Positions 37,501 through 48,330 of a stretch of 64,000 nucleotides of DNA are shown here, piece after piece. The notes beneath the pieces were generated by a model. The model was not told where the DNA came from. It saw only the letters and a list, made by a program, of their open reading frames with translations, and searched no databases. How positions within the stretch are numbered: position 1 is the stretch's first letter; the number at the start of each line of letters is the position of its first letter. Position numbers and translations under genes: made by a program. Origin of the DNA: Dittrichia graveolens (lineage: Eukaryota > Streptophyta > Magnoliopsida > Asterales > Asteraceae); NCBI GenBank assembly GCA_038502395.1, contig JARJIL010000001.1, positions 103,888,494 to 103,952,493 of the forward strand. The letters are read 5' to 3'.

Positions 37501-38801
37501 TTTGACCTGCTAACACTTTTTATTCTTTTCCATATTTTAATAAATAATTAATGCTCTAATTGTGACTCTTACAAAAACAGTTGGAAACTAATATTCTATT
37601 TGACCTGTGATTTGTTTGAAATAAACATAAAACCAGTTTAATTCATTTGTAGGTAATTGGGTCGAAAGTGCCCCCTCTCACTGCTTGTATAAGTGGTGGT
37701 TATATATTTGCTGGAGGAAAAAGACAGTGATGATGATATTTATATGATAAAAAAGCCTCTCTCTCTCTCTCACACACACACACACATTCACAGTTCCACG
37801 CATACACTCCACGAAAGAATGGAAATTTAGCTAGATTTTCTGATTTATCCCCTTTATTGTTGATTTAGCGAATCATCTTTGTTTAGAGAGTTGATGTACA
37901 TTTATTTCTACACTTGTGTGTGTATTGCCTTTGTTTGTACCCAAGAAAGCTATGTCACATAATAATATTTAACGTTTAGACTTTGAACATGTTATAAAAC
38001 TAACTCAAGCTGACTAGTGTATGCACTTAGTGAAACATTGTATCAGCATCTGATGGTTTATCTTACGGATCTCTGTACAGGCTATGTCATTGCCACCAGT
38101 TCAAATAGAGGAGCTACAGGCATCTCCCCCTGTGTCTCCTAAGGTATGTAATCCTTTCCAGTTTTGTATTGTAAAGTTCTTATTATATGTTATAAGGCCA
38201 CTCCGATATTTGCTCATCACTAGGAAGGTTCTAATCACAGGTGGCAATTTCGACCTCCTAAATCTTGTTATCAAAGATCTTTAGATTATTATTTTTCTAA
38301 TACTGTTGTTTTTTTAACGATAATCAACATAGTAATTATCTATAAATTTTAATGAGAAAAGCACTAAAAGTGTTTGTGGGTCATTCGACTGACCTGGCAC
38401 GTTTGAACCCGTACTAGAAGATTACCCATTTTGATCTGAACTTGTTTGACCTGTTTTCCAATCTGACCGTCTTTCTATCTTAGACAATTAATTTCAATCT
38501 CTTCATCATTTAGGCTACACGACCTTTGGAAACTGCTGTCTCTGCCTCCTCTGGTTTGAAGGTTATTCCTAATCCAGTCTTCTTTTGTGTAATCTGCAAA
38601 TCGTAATCTTTAATTTATTCTTTTGGGAATGTTCTACAGGTTCTTCAAGGGAATCCAGATGTGCTTCAAGCTAGAAACACTCTAGCATCAAACACGTTGA
38701 ATACTACAGAAGAGGGAAGTTCAAGCTCTCGGGTTTTTGGGCGAACATTTTCTGGTATCAGTTCTGTTTTCTCAAGGGCCCGTCCTCCAAATAGACAATA
38801 G
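34538..38801 (+). CDS. DUF1664 family membrane/coiled-coil protein, 14 exons
   Basis: Exons: 34538-34580, 35028-35101, 35207-35281, 35410-35488, 36017-36084, 36280-36381, 36514-36603, 36689-36763, 36846-36878, 36965-37024, 37296-37343, 38081-38143, 38514-38561 and 38640-38801. All introns are GT-AG and the frame stays open for 339 residues. Residues about 8-22 (LTIIIGAGLVGSVLA) and 96-112 (YGIIIIVAVAGYGYVWW) are hydrophobic. The second is followed by GWKLPDMMF and a heptad-like region to about 215 (EVYSS..., DEVAEI, KEISEEFQSVHKAV), which is the arrangement of plant DUF1664 proteins. The tail is Ser/Pro-rich with a basic end. Length agrees with my memory of plant members (about 300-350). Molecular function is unknown. 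Membrane anchoring is predicted from the hydrophobic segments; the compartment cannot be told from sequence alone. The ATG follows a leader with no closer in-frame start. Confidence 0.92.
37757..37787. repeat. (CT)n(CA)n microsatellite in intron 11
   Basis: About eight CT units run into about eight CA units within the 737-bp intron between exons 11 and 12 of the DUF1664 gene. Confidence 0.9.
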
Positions 38802-39498
38802 TAGTGACGTACATAAAGATTATATTTTTTTATTCACTGTCCAAAACGGAAGATGTATTTTTGTACTCGATAGAAAGAAGGGAAAAGCCTCTGATGGGTT
38901 GGGCCGGGCCAGGTCTTGTGTCAACCAGCCCTCTCTCAGGTAGAGCGAGTTTAGTTTAGTCTCGGACATGGCGAGCGGGGAGACTGGTTACAGAATCCTG
39001 AAACTAGATATTCTCTGTAATTTTGAGATTATAGTTGAATCCAAGTTAACCTATAACTGTAGAGTTTTTCAGGTTTGGATTTTCCAAACACATCTTCTGA
39101 AGGATGTTTCTTAAATATTAGTAGCTTTCTAGCTGATGTCAAGTAAAATCTCACTTGGGCCTAGATACATATGGTTCACAATTTCACATGTAAGTTGGCG
39201 TGTTATTCATAGTTCTCAAATTATAAAAACGATGAAATTGTACCCCGCGCGTTGCGGCGGGGTTTAAAACATATATGTGACGTCTAGTAAAAGTTTATCG
39301 ACTTATATAAATAAAGTGATTTCATACGTTACAATAAAAAGAAATACGTGTATCATTTTTATATTACTCGTACTTTGCTATATGATTTTATGTTGGAAAT
39401 AGATGAAATTTATTTATTAACCAGATTTGATTTTTTAATTCACTTTCACCTAAAATATAGATTGTGATATGTTATTATATATAATAAGGCATTTGTAA
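38802..39498. other. 3' region of DUF1664 gene and AT-rich sequence
   Basis: The first 200-350 bp probably hold the 3' UTR. A CCCCGCGCGTTGCGGCGGGG hairpin at 39244-39263 looks like a Helitron 3' end in minus orientation without a recognisable 5' partner. The small ORF 38737-38943 overlaps the last exon in another frame and is a shadow. Confidence 0.4.
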
Positions 39499-39507
39499 TA
39501 AATTTTA

Positions 39508-39801
39508 GGGTAAATTGTATGAAAATACAATAAACTTTGTCTTAATTATCATTGTATACAACCAAATTTGTTTTTTTAAAAATAATATAATCAACTTTTA
39601 TAATTCTGTTGTTGTATACTATGGAAATTATAAAAAAGTTTATTGTATACAATGGTAGCTAAAGACTAGACATAGAAAAAAGTTGTTTGTATATAATAAT
39701 TTTTTTTTGAAAGTTAGTTGTATTATTTTTAAGAATTTAAAGTTAGTTGTATATAATGACAATTAAGACAAAGTTAATTATATTTTTAATGCATTTTGCC
39801 C
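39508..39801. mobile_element. MULE-type MITE, family B copy 1 (9-bp TSD)
   Basis: The ends are GGGTAAATTGTATGAAAATA and, inverted, GGGCAAAATGCATTAAAAAT. Both sides continue with AAACTTTGTCTTAATT in inverted order. The perfect 9-bp TSD TAAATTTTA occurs at 39499-39507 and 39802-39810. It has no coding capacity. Confidence 0.85.
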
Positions 39802-40019
39802 TAAATTTTAATACTAAAAAGTTTAAACGTATTTTTATTAAAATAGAAAAGAAAGAAAAAATTCTCAAATTTTTCTAATTTTTTATCATAAGCTTTAGTA
39901 TTAATTAAATTAATATTGATAATACTAAATGATGATCATAAACAAATCAAACCATGAAAGAAGAATTTGTAAAAGAAAAGACAAATAAAGGGATGAAAAT
40001 GAAAAAGAAGGCTGGATAC

Positions 40020-40110
40020 AAAATAAAAAAGATATCCTGGATTCGAACTCGAAACCATGGTCTTAAAAAAACAAATCAAACAACAATCCGCCTAAACAAC
40101 CCTTTGTTAA
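40020..40110 (-). other. tRNA-like fragment (possible SINE remnant)
   Basis: On the minus strand GAGTTCGAATCC is a good B-box, and TTTAGGCGGATTG about 40 bp upstream may be a worn A-box. No acceptor stem can be formed, so this is not a working tRNA gene. No TSD was found. Confidence 0.4.
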
Positions 40111-40256
40111 TGGTCTTGGCTGTTTTAAAATATATAATATATGAGGATTTGTGGTATTTGTTATACACAAGATAAAACTATCCGAGCGTTGTGACAGTAC
40201 GTAATAAATAAGGATTTATACTGAAAGGTATATTATTCACATAGTCTCTAAACTAA

Positions 40257-40635
40257 GGGGGTGTTTGTGTAAGTTTTTTTTTTTGCTTAAGCTTATGAGC
40301 TTAAGAGCTTTTGAGCTTATGAGCTTTTGAAAGAAAAAAGTGTTTGGATTAGCTTATAACTTATGAGTTAATAAACTTCTTCTAAAAATGTGGAAAATGA
40401 CCAAAAAGGGCTTCCTTACATTAGCTTATTAATGTAAAATAACCAAAAAGAGGGTATAAAGGTAAAAGTGTAAAAATAAGCTCACAAGGAAGAAAATAAG
40501 CTAGTTTAAGATTACTTATGAAAAATGACTTATTTTTATAAAAATAAGCTAATAAGCTTAGCCAAAAACATAAAACATGATAAGCTCAAATAATAAGCTC
40601 ATAAGTTAAAAAAATAAACTTAAACAAACACCCTC
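40257..40635. mobile_element. Tourist-like MITE (TAA target site)
   Basis: The ends are GGGGGTGTTTGTGTAAGTTT and, inverted, GAGGGTGTTTGTTTAAGTTT. TAA flanks it at 40254-40256 and 40636-40638. The interior repeats GAGCTTATGAGCTTAAG and TAAGCTCATAAG, a second level of internal dyad. It has no ORF. Confidence 0.8.
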
Positions 40636-40638
40636 TAA

Positions 40639-41865
40639 GTCTTTATTATTTATCCTAAACTAATTCATATTTTATATAGTAATAACTACTTCACACGATA
40701 AAATAAGTATATGAATAAAATACAAATAGGAAATAATAATGTTAATGTTTTAAAATATATAATAATATAAGAATAAATAAAACATAATAATCATTTAAAC
40801 AGCAGAAAAGGAAAAAAAGTATTTTAAAAAATATAAAAGAAAAAAATCAGTGTTAGGAAAAATATGTAGGATAGAATTTAGAAATTATAAACACAAAAAG
40901 ACGAAAGAGAGATTTGAAAATTGGACCTTTTGGTTATAAGAAAACCCCCTTACCAATCCATCTACTTAGCATTTTGTTGAATTTCTATGATAACTTCTTT
41001 ATATTGTATCATGTGCACAAAAAGACAAAAATACTACTATTCATAACCCTTGACAATTGTTATATACGAGTTATTATAACCCGCACGTTGTGGCGGAAAA
41101 CATTACAACTTTGTCAAATCATTTAAAGAATAAGTTTATTTATTATGTTTTCTCTTATAAGTTTTAATATTTAACGTTTGGTATAAATCTAAATTTATAT
41201 TTGTAACCCGTTTATTTTAGCTACATTTTGATATAAATTTAAATGTAATTTGATCTTTATTGAATGAAATGTATTTTTTTAATATTATGATGTTAGAAAA
41301 TATGATAATTTTTTTATCCAAACATGAATAAAAATGTTGTAGACTATAAAAGATTATTTTTTTAGTATTGTGATATTAAAAAAATATCGTATTATAATGA
41401 AATTTACATGGAAATAAAGATAAAAGTGAGATGATCATTAATATTTATTTGTATTTACAACAAACATTATATATTAAAAGTTATAAGAAAAAACAAATAA
41501 CATATGAAATTAATTGTTTATATATAATAATAATAATAATATGAATAAAAAAGAATGTACCTTGGTCGTGGGCTCTATGGCAAAATTGAAAGAAAAAAAA
41601 ATATGGCGGAGAATCGAACATGTGATCTTTATCACAAAAATGGTTGCTACAACCATTATGCCGGAAAGAAATAAGTTTACAACTTTTGCCTACCTTCTTT
41701 ATAACATAAATATTTTAGAAAAACACAAAATAAGCATTATTTATAACTCCTGTAAAATGTTAGATATATATAATGTGAAAGTAGTTTTTAGTATAATATA
41801 CCCATAAAATAGTAGCAATAAAAAAATGTTAGGTTGAAAGTAGTGATAGAGATTGGAGAGGGCCA
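40639..41865. other. AT-rich region, no gene; tRNA-like fragment at 41600-41665
   Basis: No credible ORF. On the minus strand, 41600-41665 contains GCATAATGGTTGTAGC and, about 35 bp later, TGTTCGATTCTCC, matching Pol III A and B boxes. It is probably a SINE remnant. The ORF 41514-41807 overlaps it and is not credible. A CCCGCACGTTGTGGCGG piece at 41080 resembles a Helitron hairpin. Confidence 0.4.
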
Positions 41866-41874
41866 ATTTGAATA

Positions 41875-42142
41875 GGGTAAATTGTATAAAAATACAATAA
41901 ACTTTGTCTTAATTATCATTATATACAATTAACTTTATTTAAAAATAATAATACAATCAACTTTTATAATCCTTCCATTGTATGCAAGTTGTTGTATACA
42001 ATGAAAATTATAGAAAAGTTAAAGTTGTTTGCATACAATGAGTAAATTATGAAAGTTGGTTGTATTATTTTTAAGAATTTAAAGTTGATTGTATACAATG
42101 ATAATTAAAACAAAGTTATATGTATTTTCATGCATTTTGCCC
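41875..42142. mobile_element. MULE-type MITE, family B copy 2 (9-bp TSD)
   Basis: It shares both ends (GGGTAAATTGTATAAAAATA and, inverted, GGGCAAAATGCATGAAAATA) and the AAACTTTGTCTTAATTATCA region with 39508-39801. The perfect 9-bp TSD ATTTGAATA occurs at 41866-41874 and 42143-42151. Confidence 0.88.
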
Positions 42143-43247
42143 ATTTGAATATAACATTTATTAGGTGAGGGTGGCAAAGAAAATCTTGAACTTAACGAGA
42201 AAAGCGGAAGGTTGATACATCGTATTCGTAGGGATGATAATGAACCGGATATCGATTGAGTGATATTATATCCATTTGTTTTTCATATTTATGTTGATAT
42301 CTATCTATAACTATTTCATCTATCCATATCCATTAGATTAGGCAGTTAAATGGACGTCCATCAGATGTCATAAATATTTTCTTCCTAAAGAAAATACAAT
42401 AGTTTTGTATAATATACATATATTCTTTAAACAAAGAGACAAAACTCAAATGCGTAGGTTTTTACTTTGATGTTTTCTCAGATACGTAATTGATACAATT
42501 GTATAAGGATATTACAAAAGGAAGTATAAGTTTAACCTAGGGGTGTTAATGATCCGAGCAGAATCGAGTATCAGGAAAATTAAGCTCGGCTCGAGATCGA
42601 GCTCGAACTCGTATAATTTTTTTAAATAGGCTCGAACTCGTGATCGAAATATTAATTATTGTTCGAGCTCGAAGCTTGTTTACTTTTTTCATAATCTCTA
42701 ATTATCTAAATTTCAAGCTCGAGCTCGAGTAGATCGTTTAATGTGTCATTTTTGTACTTGATTAATCTCAGTTATAAAATCTAAAACTTAATATGGATAA
42801 ATATTTATATGTATATATACATACACATATATTTGTGTGTGTGTAGATGTATGGATTGATGGATATCTGTGTATGTACGTAGATATAGATGTGTATAGAT
42901 GTATGTATGGATGGGCGTATATGCAGGTGCGGACCTAGGATTTTTGTTGATCGGTGACATCATATAATGACAAAAATAAAATTAATTCAAGAATAAGAGC
43001 TCACACAAACAAATAATAGTTCATATATCGAATTTTCAAACAAATAAAGAGGATCACTAAAATATAGGCATCCAAAATAGATGTTTCATGTTTTGAGAAG
43101 AAGAATATATATAAAAGAACAAGAATGCGTATAAAGTAACACTTAGGTAGAAAGAGCATCATAAATACATGTTAATATTATATCAGTTATTGTATTTAAG
43201 AATTATATATTTAACATATGATAAGAAGTTAGCCATAACAAATTTAA

Positions 43248-44545
43248 GAGTAAATTACACCAATCGTCCCTGTGGTATGTCACAAATTTCACCATTCATC
43301 CTCGTGGTTCATTAATTACACTAACCATCCTTATTGTTTAAATTTTATAACACCGGCGGTCCCTAACTCACTTGAAATGACCAAAATACCCTTTCTCTTT
43401 TTTTATCTATTTTTCTTGATTCTAGATCTAATTTTAAAATACTTTTAAAACTTAAAAACAATATATATATGTATATATATAGAGAGAATATATATCTATA
43501 TTATATACACACACAAACACAGCCTATTGTGTCGACACCCCACCGCCGCCCACAACCTACGTCGGCCTCCACACCGCTGCCCACTGCCACCAAGATATGG
43601 CACCACCACCGTAAGGTGATCACCATCGCCACCATCATGTGACACATCGCTGTAACACACACACACACACCACCGTTTACCAAAAACGACCGCCAAAACC
43701 AACCAAAAACACCACCACGATCTCAGATGAAGGTGAAGAGAAAGGGGAGTTCTGAAAATCGAACGAAGAACAAGAACTCCAAAAAATCCCACCACCAAAA
43801 ATCAAACACACACATACCTCAAGAAATCGAATGAAGATCAAGATCTGAAATTCGCATTTACAAATCGATGGCTACACCAAAGAAGAACAAGATCTGAACT
43901 CGTATACAGATCTAAAAAATCAAATGAGAAAACCCTAATTTGAAGGGAGAAAGAGACGCGAGAGAGAGAGAAGCGAAAGAGTTAACAAATAAACTCTAAT
44001 CCGAACAGTGAAAATGGTGGTGATGACGATGTTTATGTTCGGCGGCGGTGGAGAAGGGGGAAGATGATGATGGTGGTCTATGGCGGTGGGTGGTATCCTC
44101 TAGTAAGGGTGGTCGTTGCTGATGTTGGCGCGGCAGAGAGCGGAGAAGGAAGGGGATGTGGTGGTGGTAGTTTACGGTGGATGAATGATGAGAGAATGGC
44201 CAGCGGTGGTGGTTGGTTGGGTGGTCGACGGTGGTGGCTAGAAGAAATCAGAGAGAGAAATGAGGTTGGGGATGTGTGTGTGTGTATATATATATATATA
44301 TTATAATAATACTAATAATAATAACAATAATCATTTATTAATTAAGAAAATAAATAAAAAATGGAATAAGGGTATAATAGTATTTTTAAGAGAAAAGAAG
44401 ATGGCATTTTAGTCTTTTTATCTGGATAAGGGACTATTGGTGTAACAAAATCCAAAAAGTAAGGACCATTGATGTAATTAATAAAGCTCAGGGACGATAG
44501 GTGTAAAAAGTGATATATCACAAGGACGATTGGTGTAATTTACTC
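43248..44545. mobile_element. MULE-like element nested in hAT-like element
   Basis: The first 23 bases, starting GAGTAAATTACACCAATCGT, recur perfectly inverted at the end, and imperfect similarity continues about 90 bp inward. Flanks CAAATTTAA and TTAATTTAA agree at 7 of 9 positions, suggesting an aged 9-bp TSD. The interior has GGTGGT/CCACCA-rich parts and AACCCTAATTTGAAGG-like leader sequence. ORFs at 43496-43798 (minus) and 44064-44306 (plus) lie in this low-complexity DNA and show no domain. No transposase is visible. Confidence 0.75.
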
Positions 44546-44918
44546 TTAATTTAAAAAACTTAATGTTAGTATCGATAATGTTAATATTAATTCGTAAATC
44601 AACATGAAAAATATTAAATGGGTATTAATTGCACCAATTGTTAGTTTCTCACCGATCATTCCTTTTTTTATAAAATATATCAATTTTTTATGGTTGTTTT
44701 TGACATCGTAGCTATATGATTGCCTTTTCCAAGCAATTAATTTATTATAGTTAAGATTTATTTATAGTAAAAGCTTTAGTATAATATATTTGAATGCATG
44801 TATGTATAGTGTGTAGATATATATATTTTTAATTATTACATATATATTATATTATATTATATAAATGGCGTACAAAGTTCATATTTTATACAGTGGAAAG
44901 GCCAAACACATCAATTAG

Positions 44919-44995
44919 TGTGGTTTAGATTAATGGTTAATGCATGGAGCACTCAAACAAATGGTCATGGGCTCAAAACCTGGTGCAGTCATTAA
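44919..44995 (+). other. tRNA-like fragment (possible SINE remnant)
   Basis: TGGTTTAGATTAATGG resembles an A-box, and GGGCTCAAAACC about 40 bp downstream resembles a B-box. There is no acceptor stem or TSD. It lies inside the hAT-like element. Confidence 0.35.
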
Positions 44996-45227
44996 TATAT
45001 TTCTAACTAGAACACGTATAGGCTCGGTTCGTTAAGACGTTTGGCTCGAAACTAGTAAGCGAGCTTTCGAATGAGTCGAGTATTAAAATAATAGACTTGA
45101 CTCATGAAATTAAATGAGTAATGTTTTATGTTCGAGATCAAATTATTTAGGCTCGAGCTCGATATAAACGATCTCGAGCTCGAGTAGCTCGTTAATTGCT
45201 CGACTCATTAACACCCCTAGTTTAACC

Positions 45228-46394
45228 TATATAGTTATCTTAACTACTCTTTAAAACATTTAGCTTTTTTTTAAGACAAATTTTTAAGTTAAGTAGTACA
45301 AGTAATATAGCATGCTTTACAATAACTTCAAGCAACAATCTTAACACTTTTAAAATAGGACAACTCAAATAGCATTATTTATAATATGTTCCAGCAATAA
45401 TCTTAAACACTTTAAAACTGTCCAAAAATTTAATTACTTAAAACTGTCAGAATTTAAATACATAATTAATGCTTTAAAACTATCAAAAAATTAATTACAA
45501 AAAACTGTCAGAATTTATACATAATTAATATTGACTGTTTTCAAAAAGTTTTTTATATTCTACCATGCAACATCATAAATAACATGTTGAATTGACATGT
45601 CGTCAAATGAAACTAGTATCGCGCGGGTAAAATATTAATATATCTCGCGGGTAAAATATTAGTATATCTTTATGAGTTTATACGTAAATTTTTAAAAATT
45701 CGGTGATATATATACTTAATAATATGCAGTTCAAAAAAAATCTTAATAATATAAAATTATAATTTAGAACTCATTTAATGTCATATTAATCGATTCAGAT
45801 TGAAATTGTTATTAATATTCACTCAACTAAACATCTCACATTCACTATATATTATGATATTTCATTTACTATATTACTTTCTTTCAAAGTTATATCTTAC
45901 CATTGGTAAAGAAATCCTCTAATAACTTTATATACATCCTTCATGAAAATTTACTTTGCATAAATCCCTTATATCTTCTGGAATCAATCGTGTTGATTAT
46001 AGTTTATGAAGTATGTTTAATATAGTCAATATTTAATTTATAGCTTTAAGCGACTAATTTTAACCTTTGGATAATTGTATTAATAGTCTAGATTGCATTT
46101 TAAAAAGTTAGATAGAGTGACATTTTTTTAATTCATATGTGATTGTATATTGAATCACCTATAATTGAATATTAAAATTTTAAAACTATATTTTTTACAT
46201 AAACTTTATTGATCACAACTCTATAGTTTATAATACTCTTTTTCTAATGTTAAATATATAAATAACTTTCAAGCCTATACTTTGACTGTCTAATAAAACT
46301 AGATGTCTAGATTTATCCTTTAAAATTAGGGTTTTCTAGATCTTCATCTTCCTAGAAGACCTTTGAATTAATTTTTTTAAACACACACACATAT

Positions 46395-46427
<33 letters not shown>

Positions 46428-46435
46428 TATATATA
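45228..46435. other. AT-rich region without gene; (CATA)n at 46397-46420
   Basis: No credible ORF. A TCGCGCGGGTAAAATATTA unit and a shorter CTCGCGGGTAAAATATTA form a small direct repeat near 45620-45662, probably a worn Helitron end. A CA/CATA/TA compound microsatellite lies at about 46380-46436 just before a MITE. Confidence 0.4.
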
Positions 46436-46650
46436 TGGAATGGTTCAAACGAGAACTGCGAGAACCAATCTTGACCGTTAATTTTGGATAATGGAATTAA
46501 TGGATGAAGAACGTGGGGGGATTGAGTGTGGCAAGGTGCGTGTAAGGAATTCATGAGTGGGCAATCCAATTGAAAGAGGGGGAATTTGACGGCTAAGATT
46601 GGTTCTCACGGTTCTCGTACGAAAAACAGTTCTCGTTTGAAATTTTGCCT
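46436..46650 (+). mobile_element. MITE of TA-associated family, copy 5
   Basis: It runs from GGTTCAAACGAGAACTGCGA to CTCGTTTGAAATTTTGCC, bordered by (TA)n on both sides. The left arm lacks the GTTTTTCGTACGAGAACT segment present in the right arm, so the hairpin is asymmetric. Confidence 0.8.
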
Positions 46651-46664
46651 ATATATATATATAT

Positions 46665-46863
46665 GGGAGGGTTCTAAAGAAAACTGTTTTTCGTACGAGA
46701 ACAGCGAGAATCAATCTTGGCCATTCAAGTGGTAAGTGGAATTCATGGATGAAGAGCGTGAGGGGATTGAGTGTGACAAGGTGCATGTAAGGAATTCATG
46801 GGTAGGCAATCCAATTGAACGAGGGGGAATTGGACGGCTAAGATGAGTTCTCGCAGTTCTCAA
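46665..46863 (+). mobile_element. MITE of TA-associated family, copy 6, right arm shortened
   Basis: It begins GGGAGGGTTCTAAAGAAAAC after (TA)n and ends at TCGCAGTTCTC, where copy 7 begins. The outer right arm is lost. Confidence 0.75.
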
Positions 46864-47055
46864 GAACTGTTTTTCATACGAGAAACGCGAAAACCAATCT
46901 TAGTCGTCCAATTCCTCCTCGTTCAATTGGATTGCTCACACATGAATTTCTTACATGCACCTCGCCACACTCAATCCCCCACGCTCTTCATTCATGAATT
47001 TCACTTACCATTTAAATGACCAAAATTAGTTCTCGCAGTTCTCGTTTGAACTGTC

Positions 47056-47057
<2 letters not shown>
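46864..47057 (-). mobile_element. MITE of TA-associated family, copy 7, left arm shortened
   Basis: It starts GAACTGTTTTTCATACGAGA, fused to copy 6, and ends GTTTGAACTGTCCC before (TA)n. The middle is in reverse orientation. Copies 6 and 7 together form an inverted dimer. Confidence 0.75.
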
Positions 47058-47091
<34 letters not shown>

Positions 47092-47093
<2 letters not shown>

Positions 47094-47799
47094 GACGGTT
47101 CAAACGAGAACTGTTTTTCGTACGAGAACTAGTTATAGCCGTTGATAAAAAAGATGGATGGTCAAGATTAAAGAGTTGTTAATGGATAACTTTAAACTAA
47201 TCAAACTTATCCTTAGTTAATTAAGGGTAATTTGGACATTTTTACATTACCCCCACTTTTTTCAAACTAATATATCTCTCAAATGAAAAGGTGTTAAATT
47301 ATGAAAATTATACCAAATTAACGAGAAAATTATGCTCTTTAATTTGAGACCAATCTAGCTATATTTTATTAAATTTTTTTAACATTTGCTGGGTTTTTTT
47401 TAGTACAGCCGACATTTGCACATGTGCAAATGCACATATTCAATTAGTTTTTTCAGCACAGATGTAGATATGCACATGTGCAAATTTTGCATAAGTGCAT
47501 ATATTGAGAGCTGAGTAAAAAAAACCCAGCAAACGTGAATTTTTTTTTCGAAAAAATATAGCAAAATCGGTCTCAAATTAAAGAGCACAATTTTCTCGTT
47601 AATTTGGTATAATTTTAATAATTTAACACCTTTCCATTTGAGAGATATATTAGTTTTAGAAAATAAGGGGTAATGTAAAAATGTCCATACTATCTTTTTC
47701 CATTTAAAATAAATAAAAAAGACAGGAAATGAAATGATTGGCCAGAAATGGTTCTCGCAGTTCTCGTACAAAAAACAGTTCTCGTTTAAACCACTCCCT
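47092..47799. mobile_element. Large hairpin element with TA-family MITE ends (copy 8)
   Basis: The outer ends GGGACGGTTCAAACGAGAAC and, inverted, GGGAGTGGTTTAAACGAGAA match the MITE family, but the 708-bp middle is different. 47263-47400 is inverted at about 47518-47660 (AATATATCTCTCAAATG, TTAACGAGAAAATT, AAATTTGAGACC-like words, GCTGGGTTTTTTT). The centre, with TTTGCACATGTGCAAATGC, is itself palindromic. Nearly the whole element could fold into one hairpin. The 123-aa minus-strand ORF here is an artefact. Confidence 0.8.
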
Positions 47800-47894
47800 A
47801 TATATAAATATAAATTTCTATGAAAATTGAGAACGTGTTTATTGTTGTTTTTGAATTAAACTTTTCAAGAAAAAAAGATTATTTGTTTTTTACA

Positions 47895-48330
47895 GGGTTC
47901 TAGAAAACGTGTGATGGCGGCGTCAAGGCGCGACTCCGACATTAAGAAATAGCTCTTGACGGCGGAGTTAGGCGTGGTGTAAGACAAGACGGCATAAGCA
48001 CCCCTTTACGCGCCAAATGACAAATTTTTTAAGACGTGGCGCGTAGAAAATATTTTTAAAAAAATTGACTTTTTTATATACATTTTGTGATGGCGTGTAT
48101 TTAACTTCTATAATTTTATATTTTGTAATTTTTATATGTTACTTTGCTCCTAATTTGTGCAACTTTGTATAATTTGTATATTAATAATGATAAATTGGAT
48201 ATAAATATTTATAAAATATATACAAAATTGCCGTATTAAGTGCCGATTTAAAAAAACGTGATGGCTCGCCATGGCTCTTAAAACTAAAGGCTTGACCTCG
48301 CCGCCACGACTTGCGTTATTTAGAACCATA
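47895..48330. repeat. Possible MITE with GGGTTCTAGA / TAGAACC ends
   Basis: GGGTTCTAGAAAACGTGTGA at the left and, inverted, TGGTTCTAAATAACGCAAGT at the right are similar over about 18 bp. The sequence between has GGCGGCG and CGCCGCC-rich parts near each end. No clear TSD was found. Confidence 0.45.

Larger units (their letters stand above)
42538..45219. mobile_element. hAT-like element (2682 bp) with 8-bp TSD
   Basis: The ends are TAGGGGTGTTAATGATCCGA and, inverted, TAGGGGTGTTAATGAGTCGA. The perfect 8-bp TSD is GTTTAACC (42530-42537 and 45220-45227). Subterminal regions on both sides repeat GCTCGAGCTCGA palindromes, likely transposase-binding-type motifs. The interior contains a nested MULE-like element and a piece (about 42925-42990) shared with 51818-51885. 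No hAT transposase domain is visible, so it is non-autonomous. Confidence 0.9.

Noticed and set aside
40020..40110. Candidate tRNA gene
   Set aside because: The B-box is good, but no acceptor or anticodon stem can be drawn; a SINE remnant is more likely.
43496..44306. ORFs rich in Val, Gly and Cys on both strands
   Set aside because: They lie in low-complexity CCACCA/GGTGGT sequence inside a MULE-like element and match no family I know.
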